Source: Alistipes sp. (GTDB lineage: Bacteria; Bacteroidota; Bacteroidia; Bacteroidales; Rikenellaceae). From it: 64,000 bases of DNA. Shown in pieces: positions 48,506 to 57,456 of this stretch. Every line of letters starts with the position of its first letter. The first letter of the stretch is position 1. The translations under genes and the position numbers were made by a program. A model generated the notes under the pieces. The model saw only the letters and a list, made by a program, of their open reading frames with translations. It was not told the origin of the DNA and ran no database searches. The stretch spans positions 1-64,000 of the forward strand of contig JAIDUZ010000056.1 of assembly GCA_029059935.1 (NCBI GenBank), in the 5' to 3' direction.

Positions 48506-49930
48506 TTACCTTTCCGGTACGATCATCACCTGCTGACGCCGCGCGTTGTCGGCACGCAAGGGACTCTTCGACTGCAGCTCGTTGATGAGCACATCGGCCA
48601 CCTCGACGTCGGTGACGGTACCGTCGGTGTAGTCCAGGTCCTTGTAATTCTTATAGATGTAGTCGCTCATGGCCAGCGTGTAGACGCGGCCCTCGCGCAA
48701 GTCGTGGAACCGCACGTCGACCGCCCGGTCCAGCTCGTCGACCAGAATGGTGTAGGGGGTGGTGAGGATGATGTCGACGCGGTGTCCCTCGCGCGTATCC
48801 TCGTTGTATTTGGCGACAATCATGCGCCGCATCTGCCCGGGCGTCATGCGCAGCGTGGCGACCCGGGTGCCGAAAGGCTCCAGGTCGTAGACCCGGGCGC
48901 GGCTCACGTCGCCGGCGGCGATGCTGTCGAGGCGCACGCCGCCCACGTGGTAGACGCCGATGTCGGCCCCGGCATCCTCGGCGATGGCGCGGGCCATCCA
49001 GTTGGCCAGCCCCGCCTTGTCGGGCTGCACAGCGAACTTGCCGATGAAACGGTTGAGCTCGGAATCGGCATAATAACCCTCGACCTGCGCAGCGAACTCC
49101 GCATCGGGCGCGTAGGCGTCGAGCGGCACGATGCGATAATCGATGCTTTCAACCTTATGTCCGCGCATCCGCACGGTCGTGGCGCCCACGTTCTGCAGGT
49201 TCCTGCCCGACTGCGTGAGCAGCGTACCGTTCACCAACGTATCCAGCTCGACGTGCGTATGCCCGCCGATGACCAGGTCGAACAGCTGCGTTTTGCTCAG
49301 CAGCTCCAGGTCGCGGTCGTCGCCCATGTGCGAAAGAAGCACGAGCAAATCGACCTTGGGGCGCAGCTCCTCGGCATACTTCATCGCCTCGGCCTGCGGG
49401 TCGGGGAACTCCAGTCCGACGAACGACGCCGTATGGCCCGCCGGATGGCCCGGCCCCTCGTAGTTGGTCACCGCACCCACGATGCCGATGCGCAGACCGC
49501 CGCGCTCGACGACGGCATAGGGCACGACCTGCGGGAAGGTGCAGGTGTCGCTGATGCAGTTGGCGCAGACGATTTCGGCGGCAATGCTGTCGACCATGCG
49601 GCCCAGGAAAGCCTGACCGTGGTCGAACTCGTGGTTGCCGAAAGTCATGACGTCGTAGCCCAGGCGGTTCATCAGCTCGATCATCGGCTTGCCGGGAACG
49701 GGCACCTTGTCGACGAAGGCATTGCCGGTCCAGCGATCGCCCGCGTCGACCAGCAGGACGAGCTGCGCGGTGTCGCGGCATGCCCGGACGGCGGCGGCCA
49801 GCTGCGGAAAACGCTGTATTTTGGCATGCATGTCGTTGGTCGAGAGGATGACGAGCGTACGCTCGCGCGGCATGCAGGCCGCCGCGAAGAGGGCGACAGC
49901 CAGGAAGGACGCACGGAAGAAATGTTTCAT
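48506..49930 (-). CDS. 5'-nucleotidase/metallophosphoesterase, UshA-like lipoprotein
   Basis: LVILSTNDMHAKI, VDAGDRWTGN, TFGNHEFDHG, VIGGHTHVELD; lipobox AAACMPR. Confidence 0.9.
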   Translation of the reverse strand: MKHFFRASFLAVALFAAACMPRERTLVILSTNDMHAKIQRFPQLAAAVRACRDTAQLVLLVDAGDRWTGNAFVDKVPVPGKPMIELMNRLGYDVMTFGNHEFDHGQAFLGRMVDSIAAEIVCANCISDTCTFPQVVPYAVVERGGLRIGIVGAVTNYEGPGHPAGHTASFVGLEFPDPQAEAMKYAEELRPKVDLLVLLSHMGDDRDLELLSKTQLFDLVIGGHTHVELDTLVNGTLLTQSGRNLQNVGATTVRMRGHKVESIDYRIVPLDAYAPDAEFAAQVEGYYADSELNRFIGKFAVQPDKAGLANWMARAIAEDAGADIGVYHVGGVRLDSIAAGDVSRARVYDLEPFGTRVATLRMTPGQMRRMIVAKYNEDTREGHRVDIILTTPYTILVDELDRAVDVRFHDLREGRVYTLAMSDYIYKNYKDLDYTDGTVTDVEVADVLINELQSKSPLRADNARRQQVMIVPER

Positions 49931-50027
49931 ATATGTCGGTTTTGTTGTCATAATCGGTTTGCGATGGTCAAAATTACAAAATAATTTCTATCTTTACGTG
50001 TTGTTTTGCGAATAATCGTCACCTCCT

Positions 50028-51698
50028 ATGACCGACACCATCCAAATCGTCTGCGACGACCTCGGCGGCCCTGTGGAAGTGCCCATGGGCACCCCGCTCT
50101 CGGAACTTGCGGCGCGCATCGGGCCGCGCCCCCTGCCGCTGCTGGCGGCCGAGGTGGACAACCGCATCAAGGAACTGAGCTACAAACTGTATGCCCCTGC
50201 CACGGTGCGTTTCGCAGACATCGCGTCGTTCGCCGGCATCCGCGTCTACCAACGCACCGCGTGGTTCATTCTTCAGAAAGCGGTGGAGGACCTCTACCCC
50301 GGGCAGAAGCTCCACATCCGCCACTCGCTGGGCCGCAGCGGCTTCTACTGCGAAATAGAAGGGACGGACGAATTCACGGCCGCGGAAGCCGAAGCCCTGC
50401 GCCGCCGCATGCGCGAAATCGCGGACGCCGACCTGCCCATACGCCGCGTACGGGCCCTGACCTCGGAAGTCCGCGCCCGCTATGCCGCCCTGGGCTACGA
50501 AGACAAAATCGCCCTGCTGGACACCCGCCCGCGTCTTTACAGCGAATACCACACGCTCGGCGACACGGTGGGCTACTTCTACGGAGCGCTGGCCTCCTCG
50601 ACGGGCTACGTCCGGCTGTTCGGCATCGAACCCTACTACGACGGATTCTACCTGGCGCTGCCGCTGCGCACGGCGCCCGAACGCATACACACCGACTTCT
50701 ACCAGGAGAAGATGTTCGGCATCTTCCGCGAATACCAGTCGTGGGTGCGCATCATGGGCGTGCCCACGGTGGGCGACGTGAACGCCAAGGTGCTGGCGGG
50801 CGACGCCGGGGGCATGATCAAGCTGGCCGAAGCGTTCCACGAACGCAAGTTCGCCTGGGTGGCCGACTCGATTTACGAAGCCAACCTTACGCGCGGAACC
50901 CGCATGGTGCTGATTTCGGGCCCCTCGTCGAGCGGCAAGACCACGTCGGCCAAGCGTCTGGGCATCCAGTTAGGCGTGCTGGGGCTGAAACCCGTGATGA
51001 TTTCGCTGGACGACTACTTCGTGGAACGCGAGAAGACCCCGCTCGACGAAAACGGCGAATACGACTACGAAGCGCTCGAAGCCATCGACCTGGAACTCTT
51101 CAACGACCACCTGCGCCGCCTGATGGCGGGCGAGAGCATCGACATCCCGCGCTACGACTTCGTGACGGGGCGCCGCACGAAGCACGACGCGCCCCTGACG
51201 CTGGACGAACGCTCGATACTGATAGTGGAAGGCATTCACGGACTCAACCCGCGGCTGACCCCCTCGATTCCCGACTCGCAGAAGTTCCGCATCTACATCT
51301 CGTGCTTCACGTCGGTGGCGATGGACAACCTCTCGCGCATCGCCACGACGGACAACCGCCTGCTGCGCCGCCTGGTTCGCGACTACGCACAACGAGGTTC
51401 CGATGCGCTGTCGACCCTGGCGCGCTGGCCGAGCGTGCGCCGCGGCGAAGAGAAGCACATATTCCCCTATCAGGAAAACGCCGACGTGATGCTCAACTCG
51501 TCGCTCTTCTACGAAATATCGGTCCTGAGACCCTATGCCGAGAAGATGCTGCGCGAAGTGCCCGACACGGTGCCGGAGTACGACGAAGCGCGCCGCATGC
51601 TCAAGTTTCTGGACAACTTCATACCCATTGCGCCCGACGAGATACCGCCGACGTCGATCCTGCGCGAATTCATCGGCGGAAGCAGCTTCAAATATTAA
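50028..51698 (+). CDS. Nucleoside (uridine-type) kinase with N-terminal ThrRS-like editing-domain region
   Basis: MVLISGPSSSGKTTSAKRLGIQL (P-loop), DDYFVEREKTPLDENGEYDYEALEAIDL; N-terminal TGS/SAD-like region. Confidence 0.85.
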   Translation: MTDTIQIVCDDLGGPVEVPMGTPLSELAARIGPRPLPLLAAEVDNRIKELSYKLYAPATVRFADIASFAGIRVYQRTAWFILQKAVEDLYPGQKLHIRHSLGRSGFYCEIEGTDEFTAAEAEALRRRMREIADADLPIRRVRALTSEVRARYAALGYEDKIALLDTRPRLYSEYHTLGDTVGYFYGALASSTGYVRLFGIEPYYDGFYLALPLRTAPERIHTDFYQEKMFGIFREYQSWVRIMGVPTVGDVNAKVLAGDAGGMIKLAEAFHERKFAWVADSIYEANLTRGTRMVLISGPSSSGKTTSAKRLGIQLGVLGLKPVMISLDDYFVEREKTPLDENGEYDYEALEAIDLELFNDHLRRLMAGESIDIPRYDFVTGRRTKHDAPLTLDERSILIVEGIHGLNPRLTPSIPDSQKFRIYISCFTSVAMDNLSRIATTDNRLLRRLVRDYAQRGSDALSTLARWPSVRRGEEKHIFPYQENADVMLNSSLFYEISVLRPYAEKMLREVPDTVPEYDEARRMLKFLDNFIPIAPDEIPPTSILREFIGGSSFKY

Positions 51699-51917
51699 GT
51701 GAAAAATGAAAGGTGAAAGGTGAAAAGTGGGAAATATGGCAATTCACTTTCGGCATTATCATAGTTTGGTGTTGCAATTGCGGCTCGAAGAGCCTGCGGG
51801 CCGCAGCCTCCCCCGGCGGAAGCCTGCAAACGTGCTCCGCAGGCTGCGGCGGTTTCTGCAACATGAAAGTATCCGATTTTTCACCTTTAACCTTTCACTT
51901 TTAACCTAAACTTTTAA
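51699..51917. repeat. Heptad-array pair D (nucleoside kinase/gcvP intergenic)
   Basis: GTGAAAA-ATGAAAG-GTGAAAG-GTGAAAA directly after the stop; inverted array 51875-51917. Confidence 0.85.
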
Positions 51918-51921
51918 CCCC

Positions 51922-54753
51922 TTGCCAAATATGTTCGACAAGTTTTCCGAACGCCACATCGGCGTCACCAACGAAACAGAGCTCCACGAGATGCTCGCCA
52001 CGATCGGCGTCGGGTCGGTCGACGAACTGATCGCGCAGGTCATTCCCGCGTCGATCCGCTTGAAGAAACCCCTGGCGCTGCCCGAGGGCATGAGCGAATA
52101 CGAATTCGCCGCGCACATCCGCTCGCTGGCCGACCGCAACCGCCCGCTGCGCTCGTTCATCGGCATGGGCTACTACCCCTGCGCCGTGCCGGCCGCCGTG
52201 GTGCGCAACGTCTTCGAGAACCCGGCGTGGTACACCTCCTATACTCCCTATCAGGCCGAAATATCGCAGGGCCGTCTGGAAGCCCTGCTGAACTTCCAGA
52301 CCGCCGTCATCTCGCTCACGGGCATGGAAATCGGCAACTGCTCGCTGCTGGACGAAGGCACCGCCGCGGCCGAAGCGATGGCCATGATGCACTCGCTGCG
52401 CTCGCGCGAAGCGGTCAAGGAGGGGCGCAACCAGCTCTTCGTCGACCGCAACATCTTCCCGCAGACGCTCGACGTGCTGCTCACGCGCAGCGAACCGTTC
52501 GGCATCGAACTTATCGTCGACGACTACGACCAATATGAATTCACGGGTCGCGAATTCGGCGCCATCGTCCAATACCCGGCGGCCGACGGCACGGTGCGCG
52601 ACTATGCCGGCTTCGCGGCGGCGGCCCACGCCGCAGGGGCTCTGGTGACGGCCGTCGCCGACCTGCTGTCGCTGGCCCTGCTGAAAGCTCCGGGCGAATG
52701 GGGCGCCGACATCGCCGTGGGTTCGGCCCAGCGCCTGGGCATCCCGATGGGCTTCGGCGGTCCCGGAGCGGGCTACATGGCCACGCGCGAAGCCTACAAA
52801 CGCAACATGCCGGGCCGCATCATCGGCGTTTCGGTCGACCGTCTGGGCAACAAGGCGCTGCGCATGGCGCTGCAGATGCGCGAACAACACATCAAACGCG
52901 AACGTGCGACATCGAACATCTGCACCGCATCGGCCCTGATGGCCTCGATGACGGGCTTCTACTGCGTCTACAACGGACCGGAAGGCCTGCGCCGGGCGGC
53001 CGAAACAGCCCACAACGCCGCGCTGACGGCAGCCGAAGCGCTGAAAGCCCTGGGCTACGAACCGACGGCCGCGGAGTTCTTCGACACGCTGCAAGTGGAA
53101 GCCGAAGCGGCCGTGGTGCAGTCGCTGGCCCTGGAGTGCGGCATCAACTTCTACTACCCCTCCGAAGGCACGGTGCGCATGTCGTTCGACGAAGTGACCA
53201 CGCCGGCCGAAATCGAAGAAGTAGTACGCATCTTCGCGGCGGCCAAAGGCAAGAAAATCAAGTCAGTGAAACCGGTGACGGAGAGCTGCATCCCGGCCGC
53301 GCTGCGCCGCACGAGCGCCTATCTGCAAGAACCCGTATTCAACGCCTACCGCTCGGAGAGCGCCCTGATGCGCTACATCAAGAAACTCGAACACCGCGAC
53401 ATCTCGCTGGCCGACTCGATGATTTCGCTGGGCTCGTGCACCATGAAGCTCAACGCTGCGGCCCTGATGCAACCCCTCTCGCTGGCGGGATTCCAGAACA
53501 TGCACCCCTTTGCGCCGGCCGACCAGGCCGAAGGCTACATGCAGCTGATACGCGAACTGGAAGAAGACCTGGCGACCATCACGGGATTCGCGGCCTGCTC
53601 GCTGCAACCCAACTCGGGCGCCGCGGGCGAATACTCGGGACTGATGGTCATCCGAGCCTATCATCAGAGCCGCGGCCAGGGCTACCGCAACATCGTGCTG
53701 ATTCCGGCCTCGGCCCACGGCACCAACCCGGCGTCGGCGGCCATGGCGGGGATGAAAATCGTGACGGTGGCCTGCGACGACAAAGGCAACATCGACGTGG
53801 CCGACCTTGAAGCCAAGGCGCAGGAACACGCCTCGGAGCTGTGCGGACTGATGGTGACCTACCCCTCGACGCACGGCGTGTTCGAGAGCCGCATCCGCGA
53901 AATCGTGGAAATCGTACACGACGCAGGCGGCCAGGTCTACATGGACGGGGCCAACATGAACGCCCAGGTGGGACTGACGAATCCGGGCTACATCGGTGCG
54001 GACGTCTGCCATCTGAACCTGCACAAGACCTTCGCCATGCCCCACGGAGGCGGCGGTCCGGGCGTAGGCCCCATATGCGTGGCCGAACACCTGCGTCCGT
54101 TCCTGCCCTCGCACCCGGTGGTGGCGACGGGCGGCGACGAAGGCATCACGGCCGTGGCCTCGGCACCCTGGGGCTCGGCGCTGCTGCTGCCCATCACCTA
54201 CGGCTACATCAAGATGCTGGGCGAAGCAGGTCTGCGCCGTGCGACGGAAATGGCCATCGTCAACGCCAACTACATGTCGGCGGCCCTGGCGAAAGAATAC
54301 CGCACCTACTACTCGGGCGAAACGGGTCGTGTGGGTCATGAGATGATACTCGACCTGACGAACTTCAAGAAAGACTACGGCATCGACTGCGGCGACATCG
54401 CCCACCGTCTGATGGACTACGGATTCCATGCCCCGACCCTCTCGTTCCCGGTGCACGAGACGCTGATGGTCGAACCCACCGAATCGGAACCCAAAGCCGA
54501 GATGGATCGCTTCATCGAAGCGCTCGTGGCGATCAAACGCGAATGCGAAGCAGCCGTCGGCCAAGCGGACAACGTAGTGGCGAACGCACCCCACACGGCG
54601 CCGGAACTGTGCGGCGAATGGGCGCACCCCTACACGCGCGAGAAAGCGGCGTTCCCGCTGGCCTGGGTGCGCGAAGCAAAGTTCTTCCCCTACGTATCGA
54701 AAATCGACAACGGATACGGCGACCGCAACCTGTGCTGCGTGAACGCGGAATAA
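51922..54753 (+). CDS. gcvP: Glycine dehydrogenase (aminomethyl-transferring), P protein; start TTG 51922 or ATG 51931
   Basis: FIGMGYYPCAVP, single-chain P protein, SLGSCTMKLNAAALMQPLS, LNLHKTFAMPHGGGGPGVGPI (PLP lysine). Confidence 0.96.
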   Translation: MPNMFDKFSERHIGVTNETELHEMLATIGVGSVDELIAQVIPASIRLKKPLALPEGMSEYEFAAHIRSLADRNRPLRSFIGMGYYPCAVPAAVVRNVFENPAWYTSYTPYQAEISQGRLEALLNFQTAVISLTGMEIGNCSLLDEGTAAAEAMAMMHSLRSREAVKEGRNQLFVDRNIFPQTLDVLLTRSEPFGIELIVDDYDQYEFTGREFGAIVQYPAADGTVRDYAGFAAAAHAAGALVTAVADLLSLALLKAPGEWGADIAVGSAQRLGIPMGFGGPGAGYMATREAYKRNMPGRIIGVSVDRLGNKALRMALQMREQHIKRERATSNICTASALMASMTGFYCVYNGPEGLRRAAETAHNAALTAAEALKALGYEPTAAEFFDTLQVEAEAAVVQSLALECGINFYYPSEGTVRMSFDEVTTPAEIEEVVRIFAAAKGKKIKSVKPVTESCIPAALRRTSAYLQEPVFNAYRSESALMRYIKKLEHRDISLADSMISLGSCTMKLNAAALMQPLSLAGFQNMHPFAPADQAEGYMQLIRELEEDLATITGFAACSLQPNSGAAGEYSGLMVIRAYHQSRGQGYRNIVLIPASAHGTNPASAAMAGMKIVTVACDDKGNIDVADLEAKAQEHASELCGLMVTYPSTHGVFESRIREIVEIVHDAGGQVYMDGANMNAQVGLTNPGYIGADVCHLNLHKTFAMPHGGGGPGVGPICVAEHLRPFLPSHPVVATGGDEGITAVASAPWGSALLLPITYGYIKMLGEAGLRRATEMAIVNANYMSAALAKEYRTYYSGETGRVGHEMILDLTNFKKDYGIDCGDIAHRLMDYGFHAPTLSFPVHETLMVEPTESEPKAEMDRFIEALVAIKRECEAAVGQADNVVANAPHTAPELCGEWAHPYTREKAAFPLAWVREAKFFPYVSKIDNGYGDRNLCCVNAE

Positions 54754-54777
54754 CCGTTCCGGGCAACGATTCTTCAC

Positions 54778-54806
54778 AACCGCTCCGGACGTTCCGGAGC
54801 GGTTTT
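54778..54806 (+). terminator. Rho-independent terminator after gcvP
   Basis: AACCGCTCCGGA CGT TCCGGAGCGGTT TTT. Confidence 0.88.
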
Positions 54807-54896
54807 TCGTATCCGGGATGCAATCGAAAGACCGAAAATTTGGAGAATCCGCCTTTTTATGCTATCTTGCAAACACTTAAACTCAAAGAATCCATC

Positions 54897-55280
54897 ATGA
54901 AACGACTTATCCAACTTACAGCCATCCTGCTCTGCGCAGCCGTATGCATTGCATGCGACAACGAATCCGGAGATGAAACGCCGCAGATTGCGCGTTACAC
55001 CATTGCCTCCCACCGAATCTATACTCCGAATGTAGTCTCTACGCTCCCCGTGCTGTGCTACTTGGTCAAACCCGAAGGCACGACGAAGTGGCAATGTTTC
55101 TACAACCCTATCTCCGGTTTCACCTATGAACCCGGCACGGAATACGAAGTGGAGGTGGAAATCATTCCCATATCGAATCCTCCGATGGACGCATCGAACT
55201 GCGAATACCGGTTGCGCCGCATTCTCCGGCAAGAAACTACGACTTCGGACAACCTGCCCGACGGAGCCGTGAGCGAATAA
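54897..55280 (+). CDS. Small lipoprotein, DUF4377-like
   Basis: Lipobox AVCIACDN; GFTYEPGTEYEVEVEIIPISNPPMDASNCEYRLRRIL. Confidence 0.7.
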   Translation: MKRLIQLTAILLCAAVCIACDNESGDETPQIARYTIASHRIYTPNVVSTLPVLCYLVKPEGTTKWQCFYNPISGFTYEPGTEYEVEVEIIPISNPPMDASNCEYRLRRILRQETTTSDNLPDGAVSE

Positions 55281-55291
55281 CCTTTTCAAGA

Positions 55292-55350
55292 CGAAAGGCG
55301 AAAGGCGAAAGGTGAAAAGTCGGAACGACCCGCTTTTCACTTTTCTTCTC
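55292..55350. repeat. Heptad-array pair E (54897 gene/slyD intergenic)
   Basis: CGAAAGGCGAAAGGCGAAAGGTGAAAAG then CTTTTCACTTTTC. Confidence 0.75.
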
Positions 55351-55370
55351 TTCCGGAAACCGGAACGGAT

Positions 55371-55401
55371 TTTGAAAGACGGAGAATTTCGACTACCTTT
55401 G
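55371..55401 (+). promoter_or_regulatory. Canonical Bacteroidetes promoter for the slyD-like gene
   Basis: TTTG (55371-55374)-N19-TACCTTTG (55394-55401). Confidence 0.75.
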
Positions 55402-55422
55402 CAACTCTCTAACTGAAAAGAC

Positions 55423-55989
55423 ATGAAAGCAGAACAGAACAAAATGGTCGGCGTGGACTACAAGCTGACCGTAGACGGACAGATAGCCGACCAGTCGCGT
55501 CCGGGTCAGCCCCTCGAATTCATCTTCGGAGCAGGCATGCTGCTGCCCAAGTTCGAAGCGGCCATCGAGGGCAAGGAACCGGGCGACAAGGTGTCGTTCA
55601 CCCTGGAGCCCAAGGACGGCTACGGCGAACTGATACCCGAAGCGGTGATCGACCTGCCGAAAAACATATTCATGGCAGACGGCAAGGTGGCCGAAGACAT
55701 CCTTTTCGTGGGCTCGCAGGTGCCGATGAGCGATGCGCAGGGCAACCGCATGATGGGCATCGTCAAGGAAGTGGGCGAAGAGACCGTGAAGATGGACTTC
55801 AACCACCCGATGGCCGGCAAGACGCTGAACTTCGAAGTGGAGGTGGTGACGGTGCGCGACGTGACGCCCGAAGACCTCCAGGGCCACTGCTCGTGCGGTT
55901 CGTGCGGCGGAGACCACGACTGCGGCGGCGACTGCGGACACGACGACTGCGGCTGCGGCGACCACGACGGGCACTGCAACTGCCACTGA
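55423..55989 (+). CDS. slyD: FKBP-type peptidyl-prolyl isomerase, SlyD-like, with Cys/His-rich metal-binding tail
   Basis: KLTVDGQIADQSRPGQPLEFIFGAGMLLPKFEAAIEGKEPGDK; tail HCSCGSCGGDHDCGGDCGHDDCGCGDHDGHCNCH. Confidence 0.92.
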   Translation: MKAEQNKMVGVDYKLTVDGQIADQSRPGQPLEFIFGAGMLLPKFEAAIEGKEPGDKVSFTLEPKDGYGELIPEAVIDLPKNIFMADGKVAEDILFVGSQVPMSDAQGNRMMGIVKEVGEETVKMDFNHPMAGKTLNFEVEVVTVRDVTPEDLQGHCSCGSCGGDHDCGGDCGHDDCGCGDHDGHCNCH

Positions 55990-56027
55990 CGAAGAAGAAC
56001 CCTGCGGGGGCTTCAAACAGGCAAACG

Positions 56028-56281
56028 CAAAAGGCGAAAGGCGGAACGACAGACGTTTTTCCTTTTGCCTTTTCTGTTTTTTACGCTGCTGGCCCCGAAC
56101 TTACAGACTCACCTTTAAACCCCCAGCGGGGCTTGACTTCGACTACGTCTTGAATGGGCGGCGCTCGGCCATATCCGAACAAGTTCGGCAAGGTTCCCGG
56201 CTTGCACCATCATCGCTCCCGCCCGGCACGGCCTGCCTGCAAAGCAGGCCTTCAACCTTTCGCCTTTAACTCTTCACTTTC
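56028..56281. repeat. Heptad-array pair F (slyD/kinase-WG intergenic)
   Basis: GCAAAAG-GCGAAAG-GCGGAAC; inverted CCTTTTGCCTTTT (56061-56073) and CAACCTTTCGCCTTTAACTCTTCACTTT (56253-56280). Confidence 0.75.
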
Positions 56282-56284
56282 CGC

Positions 56285-57424
56285 TTGTATTCTCTCCGCC
56301 AATATCTACTGACCCTCGAAGACCCGCACGGACTGACCCGCACGCTGGGCGAAGCGGAGCTCTGCCGCGACGGACGCGGCCGGCCTCTTTACAGCACGGG
56401 CAACAGTGCCGCGGTATTCCGCATCCGTCGCGGAGGAAAGACGTATGCCCTGCGCTGTTACTTCCGTCCGATGCGCCGGCTGGCGGCGATTTACGGAGAG
56501 CGCTATCTCCCCCGCGAACTCTACCTCTACACCACGCCCGAAGCGGGCGAATGGGTCGACGCGGTGCTCTGCGACTGGGTGGAGGGCGAGACGCTGCATG
56601 CGGCCCTTGCCCGGGCGGCGGAAGCGGGCGACGGCGAACGCCTAGCGCAGCTCTCGGAAGCATTCGACCGGCTGGCGCTGGAACTGGTGACCGACAACCG
56701 GGCGCACGGCGACCTGAAACCCGAGAACCTGATCGTGACGCCCGAAGGAGCGCTTGTCCCGATAGACTCCGACGCCTCGTACCGACCCGAATTCGCCGGA
56801 GAGACGAGCCCCGAAATAGGCACGGCGGCTTACCAACACCCGAACCGCACGGCGCAACATTTCGATGCCTCGCTCGACGACTATCCGGCGGCGTTGATTG
56901 CCACCGCACTGCATGCCCTGCGCCTTGACCCGACGCTCCATGCCCGCTATCCGGGCGACGGACTGCTCTTCGCGCCGCAGCGCATCGCTGCCGACCCGGC
57001 CCTGCGGGAAGTGCTGGACCTTTTCGAACGCCGGGGAATGGCGGCGGAGTACCGTCTGGCCCGCCTGCTGCTGTCGCCGACACTGCGTCTGCCCGGGCTG
57101 CCGGAACTCCTGCGCCGGCTGACGGCACCCGAAGAAGCGCCGGCCGAAACGCCCGAGCTGTTCGTGGAAAACGGGCTGTGGGGCTATCATTGCGGCAGGC
57201 GGAGGACGATAGCGCCGCTCTACGACGAAGGCTTCGACTTCACGGAAGGGCTGGCCGCCGTGAGGCTGGGCCGCACGTGGCACTTCATAGACACGGCCGG
57301 ACGCACGGTGCTGAACTGCCCGCACTGCGAAGCCGTGAAACCCTTCCGCAACGGCCGGGCGCAGGTAATCCGTGCGGGACGGCGCACGGAAATAGACCGC
57401 TGCGGCCGCGAATTGGATATTTAG
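56285..57424 (+). CDS. Eukaryotic-like protein kinase domain with C-terminal WG repeats
   Basis: HGDLKPENLIVTPEGALVPIDSDA kinase catalytic-loop motif; LFVENGLWGYHCGRRRTIAPLYDEGFDFTEGLAAVRLGRTWHFIDTAGR WG repeats. Confidence 0.8.
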   Translation: MYSLRQYLLTLEDPHGLTRTLGEAELCRDGRGRPLYSTGNSAAVFRIRRGGKTYALRCYFRPMRRLAAIYGERYLPRELYLYTTPEAGEWVDAVLCDWVEGETLHAALARAAEAGDGERLAQLSEAFDRLALELVTDNRAHGDLKPENLIVTPEGALVPIDSDASYRPEFAGETSPEIGTAAYQHPNRTAQHFDASLDDYPAALIATALHALRLDPTLHARYPGDGLLFAPQRIAADPALREVLDLFERRGMAAEYRLARLLLSPTLRLPGLPELLRRLTAPEEAPAETPELFVENGLWGYHCGRRRTIAPLYDEGFDFTEGLAAVRLGRTWHFIDTAGRTVLNCPHCEAVKPFRNGRAQVIRAGRRTEIDRCGRELDI

Positions 57425-57435
57425 TTGCGAATCGC

Positions 57436-57443
57436 TATATTTG
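57436..57443 (+). promoter_or_regulatory. -7 element for the DUF4954-like gene, just after the upstream stop codon
   Basis: TATATTTG 12 nt after the stop. Confidence 0.5.
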
Positions 57444-57456
57444 CACGAATCAAACG

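Noticed and set aside
51713-51909. 63-aa and 60-aa ORFs in the nucleoside kinase/gcvP gap
   Set aside because: They are composed largely of heptad arrays and palindromes; no coding signature.
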